5,476 bases of DNA, from contig JAUWCR010000106.1 of assembly GCA_030609215.1 (NCBI GenBank), forward strand, positions 1 to 5,476. Reading direction: 5' to 3'. Positions 1 through 4,459 of this stretch are shown here, piece after piece. The number at the start of each line of letters is the position of its first letter. Position 1 is the first letter of the stretch. The stretch is from Actinomycetes bacterium. GTDB taxonomy: Bacteria; Actinomycetota; Humimicrobiia; Humimicrobiales; Humimicrobiaceae. Position numbers and translations under genes: made by a program. The notes below the pieces were generated by a model that worked only from the letters and a program-made list of their open reading frames with translations, did not search any database and was not told where the DNA came from.

Positions 1-183
1 TGGGAAAATCCTGTAAATCCAGAGGGAGCTTTTGACAGGTTTTACAAGGCAGGGATTTTATTACTTGCGCCATTGGTTAATTTGGAAAAAGTGAAAAGTT
101 TTAAAGCTAAATTGACAATACTTCCTTTAAAAATAGAGAAAGTGGCGGTTTGTCCGGTAAGAGCTGTCATAGTTGAAGAGTAA
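1..183 (+). CDS. Cyclase/arylformamidase-family hydrolase, C-terminal fragment
   Basis: An open frame enters from the left edge and gives 60 residues before a TAA at 181-183; the start lies outside the window. The tail has a pattern I recognise from the C terminus of the metal-dependent cyclase family (kynurenine formamidase, isatin hydrolase and relatives): a segment APLVNLEKV matching the family's 'ENLxNL' region, then LPLKIEKVAVCPVRAVIVEE matching 'LPLKIxGxxGSPVRAVAI'. Members hydrolyse cyclic or N-acyl amides using a metal bound near their N terminus, which is not visible here, so activity and substrate cannot be judged. Where the family usually has Gly-Ser before PVRA, this protein has Val-Cys. 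It is separated by 146 bp from the next gene, which has its own strong ribosome site, so co-transcription is uncertain. The family call rests on only 60 residues. Confidence 0.65.
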   Translation, partial: WENPVNPEGAFDRFYKAGILLLAPLVNLEKVKSFKAKLTILPLKIEKVAVCPVRAVIVEE

Positions 184-207
184 GTATAAACATCATTAGT
201 TGAGAGG

Positions 208-242
208 TATAAAATATATTATAGAATTTAATTTATTTTATA
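208..242. repeat. AT-only inverted repeat downstream of the cyclase gene
   Basis: TATAAAATA at 208-216 is the exact reverse complement of TATTTTATA at 234-242, with a 17-nt spacer. An all-A/T stem with so long a loop would be weak as an RNA hairpin and has no GC core, so it is a poor intrinsic terminator. It could be a protein-binding site or chance in AT-rich DNA. Its right arm overlaps the TATAAT box at 239-244. Confidence 0.3.
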
Positions 243-244
243 AT
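239..244 (+). promoter_or_regulatory. Candidate -10 box upstream of the solute-binding lipoprotein gene
   Basis: A perfect TATAAT lies about 85 bp before the lipoprotein ATG, in the only sizeable gap upstream of that gene. The -35 positions 16-18 bp further upstream read as AT-rich sequence without a good TTGACA match, and there is no TG extension. Chance matches are common in DNA this AT-rich, so the call is tentative. Confidence 0.3.
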
Positions 245-317
245 CATATATACATCATGCTGATGGAAGGGGGGTAATTTTTAGGTTAAAAGAATTTTTA
301 AAATGTTTTAAAGAAAG

Positions 318-323
318 AGGAGG
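318..323 (+). promoter_or_regulatory. Strong Shine-Dalgarno site of the solute-binding lipoprotein gene
   Basis: AGGAGG, inside the longer purine run AAAGAGGAGGA (314-324), ends 6 nt before the ATG at 330. This near-consensus site fixes the start and suggests high translation, as expected for an abundant binding protein. Confidence 0.8.
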
Positions 324-329
324 AAGAAA

Positions 330-1604
330 ATGAAAAAGTTTTTAACAATCCTGGGAGTGTCTGTAATAAGTATTGGGATGCTTGTAACTTTTTCCCTTAC
401 AGGTTGTAAAGGTACAGTAGAGGAAGCAGTTACAGAAGCTGTAGAAGAAGCAGTAGGAGAAGTGGAAGAAGCAGTTGAGGAAGTTGTAGAAGAAGTGGAA
501 GAAGTAGCTGAAGAGGAAGAAGAAGATTTAGATGTAATTGATCCATTTATCCTACAATTAAGAGAAGGCCTTGACAAGTATAGAGGTGAAATTAATTACA
601 AGGGTGAGTATGGAGCTACACCAACTTGGGATAATGAGTTATTTTTAACAATAGCAGAAGTCGAACAGATAAGAGAAGGTAATCCAGAAACTGGTAAACC
701 GTGGAAAGTTGGTTACGTAATGGATGCTTCAGGCGGAAGCCATACGACTTCTATGCTTAAAGCAATGAATGATGTTTTTGATTATCTAGGTATGGACTTT
801 CTTGGGGAAGTTGATCCGCAATATGATCCAGCTGCAGAGAGGGCAGGTGCTGAGAACTTTATTGCTGCAGGTGCTGATGTAGTTATTGGAGCTCCTATTA
901 ATCCGGTTGCTTCTGCAGAATCTTTCAGGCCAGTTTTAGATGCAGGCAAGGATTTTGTTATCTGGTCAAATATACCTGAAGGTTATGAATATGGAACAGA
1001 TTTTGTAGGAATGTCAAGTGCAATGGCTGAGGATCTTGGTAAGCTTACACTTGATTTACTTAAGCAAGGTGTTACAGGACCGACTGAGGTAGCGTTTATT
1101 TATATGGATATGGATTTCTGGGTTGTAAATTTAATAGACGATATGGCAAGGAAAGCAATAGAGGCTGATCCTAATCTTGAAATAGTAGAAGAACTTGGCT
1201 ATGCTCTTGAGGCAGATTGTTTTGATCTAATGACAGCTGCAGTTCAGAGATATCCAGATATTACAAGAGCTTATGGAAATTATTTCCTGCCGGCAGCTTA
1301 CGCAGCAGATGCTTGCGTGCAGCTTGGGCGAGACGATATCAAGATTGCATGTTTTGCTATAGATGAGCCTACTCTTGTGAGCATATTAACAGGTGGCAAT
1401 GTAATGGGAACTGTGTCAGATAATCCATATCAACTAGGTGCGAATCTTGCTATTTTAGCTGGTTGCGGTGTAATAGATAAAGCTGCTCCTGAATTTACAA
1501 TTACTCCTGCTATACCATTTAATGAAGATAACTTAGTAGAAAATTGGGAATTAACTCAAAAAATTCCACTTCCGGATAGTATTATAGGATTATTGGAAGA
1601 GTAG
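330..1604 (+). CDS. ABC sugar-type solute-binding lipoprotein (periplasmic binding protein family 4 fold)
   Basis: The 424-residue product starts with a lipoprotein signal peptide: charged MKK, a hydrophobic core, and lipobox LTGC with Cys26 as the lipidated residue. Residues 30-68 form an acidic low-complexity tether built from VEEAV-like units and ending in a run of Glu. The binding domain begins near residue 125 (WKVGYVMDASGG). Residues about 165-192, containing AAERAGAENFIAAGADVVIGAP, are typical of the ribose/xylose-binding class in which the ligand sits between two Rossmann-like lobes. The lobes continue to about residue 380, with SDNPYQLGANLA near the end matching this class. It would deliver a solute to an ABC permease at the outer face of the membrane. 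No permease or ATPase gene follows it; a hairpin and a separate gene set do, so its transporter must lie elsewhere. The ligand is unknown; the fold covers sugars and other small molecules. It ends in TAG. Confidence 0.88.
   Translation: MKKFLTILGVSVISIGMLVTFSLTGCKGTVEEAVTEAVEEAVGEVEEAVEEVVEEVEEVAEEEEEDLDVIDPFILQLREGLDKYRGEINYKGEYGATPTWDNELFLTIAEVEQIREGNPETGKPWKVGYVMDASGGSHTTSMLKAMNDVFDYLGMDFLGEVDPQYDPAAERAGAENFIAAGADVVIGAPINPVASAESFRPVLDAGKDFVIWSNIPEGYEYGTDFVGMSSAMAEDLGKLTLDLLKQGVTGPTEVAFIYMDMDFWVVNLIDDMARKAIEADPNLEIVEELGYALEADCFDLMTAAVQRYPDITRAYGNYFLPAAYAADACVQLGRDDIKIACFAIDEPTLVSILTGGNVMGTVSDNPYQLGANLAILAGCGVIDKAAPEFTITPAIPFNEDNLVENWELTQKIPLPDSIIGLLEE
417..527 (+). repeat. Purine-rich degenerate repeat encoding the Glu/Val/Ala tether
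   Basis: This part of the lipoprotein gene consists of imperfect units related to GTAGAAGAAGCAGTT (Val-Glu-Glu-Ala-Val), ending in nearly pure GAA/GAG codons. The coding strand is strongly purine-rich. It encodes residues 30-66, just after lipidated Cys26. Such a repeat can change length by slippage. Periodic Val/Ala among Glu could form a long charged helix, but a flexible spacer is equally possible. Confidence 0.75.
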
Positions 1605-1637
1605 TATGAGGATTAAAGATTGAAATAGTTTAGTTGT

Positions 1638-1677
1638 AATAGGAGTGGAATAATAAATGTTTTATTCTGCTCCTATT
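1638..1677 (+). terminator. Long hairpin after the solute-binding lipoprotein gene, probable terminator or processing/stability stem
   Basis: AATAGGAGTGGAATAA (1638-1653) pairs with TTATTCTGCTCCTATT (1662-1677) across an 8-nt loop. All 16 positions pair if the two central U-G/G-U wobbles are counted. It begins 33 bp after the lipoprotein stop. The following bases (CTTAATGTTTG) are only moderately T-rich, with no run of T, so classical intrinsic termination may be inefficient. The stem could also protect the 3' end of the lipoprotein mRNA, as is common for binding-protein genes. The stem is clear; its function is inferred. Confidence 0.65.
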
Positions 1678-1686
1678 CTTAATGTT

Positions 1687-1695
1687 TGTTATAAA
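1687..1695 (+). promoter_or_regulatory. Candidate extended -10 promoter of the ATC-hydrolase-like gene
   Basis: TGTTATAAA fits the extended -10 pattern TGnTATAAT with one mismatch (final A). It sits just after the hairpin and about 33 bp before the preferred start of the next gene. No convincing -35 lies 16-18 bp upstream, which extended -10 promoters can do without. Transcription would start near 1702, inside the palindrome at 1701-1712. Confidence 0.4.
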
Positions 1696-1700
1696 GTTTG

Positions 1701-1712
1701 CTCTCTAGAGAG
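1701..1712. repeat. Perfect 12-bp palindrome CTCTCTAGAGAG, candidate operator
   Basis: The sequence equals its own reverse complement over 12 bases. It lies 5 bp downstream of the extended -10 candidate, at the expected transcription start, and just before the ribosome-binding site of the ATC-hydrolase-like gene. That position suits repressor binding. It has no loop, so a hairpin role is unlikely. It contains CTAG, which is scarce in many bacterial genomes. No regulator gene is visible in the window. Confidence 0.35.
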
Positions 1713-1716
1713 TGAA

Positions 1717-1722
1717 AGGTGA
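1717..1722 (+). promoter_or_regulatory. Ribosome-binding site that favours the TTG start of the ATC-hydrolase-like gene
   Basis: AGGTGA, within AAAGGTGAG (1715-1723), matches the 3' part of the anti-Shine-Dalgarno complement and ends 5 nt before TTG at 1728. It overlaps the alternative GTG at 1719, which has only a weak GAGAG upstream. Spacing therefore favours TTG at 1728. Confidence 0.5.
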
Positions 1723-1727
1723 GATTA

Positions 1728-2222
1728 TTGAGTAATAAAGAAGATAAAAGTCTAGAAAAAGAAATGGAAGGTTTAAAAGAGACAATGGCCATATATCTTG
1801 GGTCATTAATTAGAGAGGTTGTTAAAGAATTTGGAGATAAGGGTAGAGAAGTAGTGAAAGAAGCTGCAAGAAAAGGTGGACTGTGGCAGGGTAAGAAATA
1901 TATTAGTGATAATAATATTAAGGAACGAGGTACAAAAGCAGTAGCTGATTTTTTTGGAAAAATGAGCGATGTTGAACTTTTTAAAATAAAGAATGAAGAA
2001 GCTACTGATAAAAGATATGTTTTAAAGACAGATATATGTCCATATATTGAAATTTGGAGAGAAATGGGTATTCCCGAAGATTTGCCTGATTTTTGTATTT
2101 TAGCTACACATTATGATTTAGGTTTAGCACAGGCTTTTAATCCAAAGTTAAAAATTAAATTGCCAGAAGATATGATTAGAGGCAGCAGCAGCTGTACTTA
2201 TGTATTTGAGGAAGAGGATTAG
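1728..2222 (+). CDS. L-2-amino-thiazoline-4-carboxylic acid hydrolase-like (ATC-hydrolase family) protein
   Basis: With the TTG start the product has 164 residues; the in-frame GTG at 1719 would add three, and an in-frame ATG at 1764 would give a shorter form. The N-terminal half is helical and charged (about 10-80). The C-terminal half has the spaced cysteines I associate with the ATC-hydrolase family: Cys104 in TDICPY, Cys123 in LPDFC followed by THYDLG, the AFNPKLKIKLPEDMIRG segment, and Cys156 in SSSCTYVF. The namesake Pseudomonas enzyme opens a thiazoline ring on the way to L-cysteine, but most anaerobe homologues are uncharacterised and the reaction here is unknown. There is no signal peptide or membrane segment, so it is cytoplasmic. 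It lies between the binding protein and the corrinoid genes, with a 102-bp gap to the latter, and may belong to the methyl-transfer locus. It ends in TAG. The family call is moderately firm; the function is not. Confidence 0.7.
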   Translation: MSNKEDKSLEKEMEGLKETMAIYLGSLIREVVKEFGDKGREVVKEAARKGGLWQGKKYISDNNIKERGTKAVADFFGKMSDVELFKIKNEEATDKRYVLKTDICPYIEIWREMGIPEDLPDFCILATHYDLGLAQAFNPKLKIKLPEDMIRGSSSCTYVFEEED

Positions 2223-2225
2223 AGG

Positions 2226-2236
2226 TTTACTGTAAA
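2226..2236. repeat. Small palindrome TTTACTGTAAA upstream of the corrinoid operon
   Basis: TTTAC and GTAAA are exact inverted copies around one central T, four bases after the stop of the ATC-hydrolase-like gene and about 90 bp before the corrinoid-protein ATG. The rest of the 102-bp gap is very AT-rich and has TATAAA boxes (2245-2250 and 2270-2275) without a good -35. It could be a short operator or chance. I see no terminator or riboswitch in this gap. Confidence 0.2.
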
Positions 2237-2324
2237 AGCTAATATATAAAATATTTAATTTAAAAACATTATAAAATAAGAAAAGTATCACCATCATGAA
2301 AAGATTAGAGAAGAGGATTGGGTT

Positions 2325-2975
2325 ATGCCAGATTATATAAAACCAATTTATAATGCAGTATTAAATTTTGACATAGACTTAGTTAAAAAGCTTGTATCAG
2401 AAGCAATAGATAAAGGAATAGATCCAATCGAAATAATGAATGAAGGCTTATCTAAAGCTATTGTTGAAATAGGAGATAAATTTGGCAGGGAAGAGATTTT
2501 TTTAGTTGAGCTTATGGTTGCTGCTGATGCCTGTAAAGCTGGTGTAGAAATAGTAAAAAAGAATATACTTGATAGTGAAATAAAAGCTGAAAAACCAAAA
2601 GGGGTTATTGTAATAGGCACTGTCGAAGGGGATATTCATAATATTGGTAAAGATATTTTAAAAACACTACTTGAGACGTCTGGATTTGAAATACATGATA
2701 TAGGGGTTGATCAGCCGGCAGATAATTTTATAAAAAAGGCTGTTAGCATAGATGCAAAATTGATTGGTTCATCTGCACTTCTTACAACAACGAGCCCTAA
2801 TCAAAAAGAGATAGAAAAAAAACTACAGGAAGCAGGCATGAAGGGTAAAATTAAAACTATAATAGGAGGAGCTGCAACCAATTCAGAATGGGCAAAAGAA
2901 ATAGGGGCTGATTTTTATGCTTCTACTGCGACAGAAGGAGTAAAAATTATAAAGAATTATTTTAAAGGAGAATAA
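2325..2975 (+). CDS. Corrinoid (cobalamin-binding) protein of a methyl-transfer system, MttC/MtgC type
   Basis: The 216-residue product has the usual two-domain layout of methyltransferase corrinoid proteins and is of normal length. Residues about 1-85 are the helical cap (the GLSKAIVEIGDKFGREEIFLVELMVAAD pattern spans 41-68). Residues about 92-213 are the Rossmann-type B12 domain. The cobalt-ligating motif DxHxxG is intact as DIHNIG at 103-108, with His105 as lower ligand. The downstream family motifs are also present: SSALL near 149-153 (SxL) and GGA at 181-183, which hold the nucleotide tail. It is cytoplasmic and would carry the methyl group on cobalt between the MttB-type enzyme and a second methyltransferase. 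An AGAGG ribosome site lies 8 nt before the ATG. The MttB-family gene starts one base after its stop. A reductive activator is normally needed, but none is in the window. Confidence 0.93.
   Translation: MPDYIKPIYNAVLNFDIDLVKKLVSEAIDKGIDPIEIMNEGLSKAIVEIGDKFGREEIFLVELMVAADACKAGVEIVKKNILDSEIKAEKPKGVIVIGTVEGDIHNIGKDILKTLLETSGFEIHDIGVDQPADNFIKKAVSIDAKLIGSSALLTTTSPNQKEIEKKLQEAGMKGKIKTIIGGAATNSEWAKEIGADFYASTATEGVKIIKNYFKGE
2964..2970 (+). promoter_or_regulatory. Ribosome-binding site of the MttB-family gene, inside the corrinoid gene
   Basis: AAAGGAG lies within the last codons of the corrinoid-protein gene, 6 nt before the ATG at 2977. The stop TAA (2973-2975) falls between site and start, so the two genes are very probably translationally coupled, fitting a fixed partner ratio. 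Confidence 0.75.
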
Positions 2976-2976
2976 A

Positions 2977-4425
2977 ATGAGGGCTAAATTAGAAGTCCTT
3001 AACAGGCAAGAACTTGATGATATTTATCAGACAGCAATAGATATACTTGAAAAAATTGGAACAAATATAGAAGATGACGAGATAATAAAATTACTTAAAG
3101 ATAATGGATGCAGGGTTGGAGAAAATAAAATAGTCTATATTCCGGAAAACGTTATTGAAAAGTGTCTAAAGACTACACCAAGAGGGAAAATTAATATTGC
3201 AGGTAGAGATAATTCAAAAGATATGGTAGTAGACGGCAATCAAAAATATCCCTATATCATATCACACGTCCTCATGAATTATTATGATGAATTAAATAAT
3301 AATTACAGGACAATTACTAAAGAAGATATGAAAAGGTTTATTACAATATCAGATTATCTGGATACTATAAGTGGTGTGTGGATGTGCACGCTAATGCCTG
3401 ATTTTAAAAAAATGTATTCCTTTTATGAATACGAATTAGCCATTCGTAATACTACAAAACCAGTATGTATCTCCAGTTTTGAACCTGACTCTATCCCACC
3501 TGCCTATGAATTGGCTGAGGCAATTGTTGGCGGCAAAGAAGAACTTATGAAAAGACCTTTAACCGTTGCTTTTTGTGAAATATCCCCGCTTACATGGAAT
3601 AAATATGGCTGTGATATGTTAAAAGCGACAGCAAAATGGGGCATACAACCAGTAATTACAGTTGAAACACCCATGGGAGATACTGGTCCTGCTACGTTTG
3701 CAGGCAATATTGCTCAGAAAATTGCAGAACTTCTAAGCGGCCTTGTTATAGTTCAGCTGCTGCAAGAAGGATTACCAGTATTTTTTGTAGTTCCGTTGGA
3801 AACTTTTGATATGAGAACAGCACAAATATGTCTTGCAAGTAGAACTGATTACGTATATGGCTGCGCAGTTGGCCAGATAGAAGAATATTTGAATATTCCA
3901 TTCTTTTCACCTGTTTCTCCTGATTCAAAACTGCTGGATATGCAGGAAGCATATGAACTTGGTTTTTCATTACTGCCGCGAATCCTGAGTGGAAATAAAG
4001 GTATAGTTATACATGGCCTTGACCAAACCCATGCTATAAATAATGAGCTTTTAATAATGATGGATGAGATGATACTTTCTGGAAGGCGTATGATAGATGG
4101 AATTGATGTAAATAAAGAAACTCTTGCATTTGATGCACTCAAGGACGTAGCAGGCAAGATGGATGGAGACAGGAGGAACGGGCATTTTCTAAATCACAAA
4201 CATACACTGAAGTGGTTTACAAAGGAATGGGTGCCAAGGAGAGACGCTGTTATAGATAAATATCGTAGAGAAAAGTGGATTGAAGCTGGGTCAAAATCAT
4301 TCCTGCAGCGAGCAAATGAAAAGGTAGAAGAGATTCTTGCAAGTCACAAACCCGAGCCGCTGCCTAAAGATATAGAAGGCAAGATAGAAGAAATATATAA
4401 GAAATATAATATTCCTAAAGTATAA
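2977..4425 (+). CDS. MttB-superfamily corrinoid methyltransferase, pyrrolysine-independent
   Basis: The 482-residue product has the usual length of the trimethylamine methyltransferase (MttB, COG5598) family, a TIM-barrel enzyme that methylates the Co(I) corrinoid of its partner. Recognisable blocks are the N-terminal helical part; TPMGDTGPATFAGNIA at 231-246 followed by AELLSGLVIVQLLQEGLPVF (250-269); FDMRTA at 277-282; PDSKLLDMQEAYE at 314-326; and the C-terminal GHFLNHKHTLKWF (402-414) and WVPRRD (418-423). The frame is unbroken and has no amber codon in the region where trimethylamine-specific MttB carries pyrrolysine (around residue 330 in the archaeal enzyme). It therefore belongs with MtgB-, MtpB- and MtcB-like enzymes, which demethylate quaternary amines such as glycine betaine, proline betaine and carnitine. 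Which substrate it uses cannot be read from the sequence. It follows the corrinoid gene by one base and precedes a URO-D-fold methyltransferase. It is cytoplasmic. Confidence 0.92.
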   Translation: MRAKLEVLNRQELDDIYQTAIDILEKIGTNIEDDEIIKLLKDNGCRVGENKIVYIPENVIEKCLKTTPRGKINIAGRDNSKDMVVDGNQKYPYIISHVLMNYYDELNNNYRTITKEDMKRFITISDYLDTISGVWMCTLMPDFKKMYSFYEYELAIRNTTKPVCISSFEPDSIPPAYELAEAIVGGKEELMKRPLTVAFCEISPLTWNKYGCDMLKATAKWGIQPVITVETPMGDTGPATFAGNIAQKIAELLSGLVIVQLLQEGLPVFFVVPLETFDMRTAQICLASRTDYVYGCAVGQIEEYLNIPFFSPVSPDSKLLDMQEAYELGFSLLPRILSGNKGIVIHGLDQTHAINNELLIMMDEMILSGRRMIDGIDVNKETLAFDALKDVAGKMDGDRRNGHFLNHKHTLKWFTKEWVPRRDAVIDKYRREKWIEAGSKSFLQRANEKVEEILASHKPEPLPKDIEGKIEEIYKKYNIPKV

Positions 4426-4459
4426 ATATATATAATTTAAATCAGTTAAGGTAAAAAAA

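Noticed and set aside
257..277. Six-codon ATG frame and the CATCA-TGC-TGATG mini-hairpin before the lipoprotein gene
   Set aside because: A 5-bp stem with a 3-nt loop and a six-codon frame are both easily expected by chance; no attenuator layout is seen.
184..329. Possible riboswitch before the lipoprotein gene or a cobalamin riboswitch before the corrinoid operon
   Set aside because: Neither gap (184-329 or 2223-2324) shows the conserved core or enough GC-containing helices of a known riboswitch, and the second is too short for a cobalamin riboswitch.
308..577. Minus-strand open frame rich in Ser and Thr
   Set aside because: It is the complement of the GAA/GAG/GTA repeat of the lipoprotein gene; the low-complexity Ser/Thr product is an artefact of that repeat, and the + strand gene has a signal peptide and strong ribosome site.
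2296..2340. Short + strand frame starting ATG at 2296 and overlapping the corrinoid-protein start
   Set aside because: It would encode only 14 residues, has no good ribosome site and is out of frame with the corrinoid protein; no support as a leader peptide.
2348..2620. Minus-strand open frame of 90 codons
   Set aside because: It lies wholly inside the corrinoid-protein gene, whose family match is clear, and its product resembles no family I know.
3504..4157. Three minus-strand open frames inside the MttB-family gene
   Set aside because: They overlap a well-supported coding frame and also one another, with no recognisable motifs.
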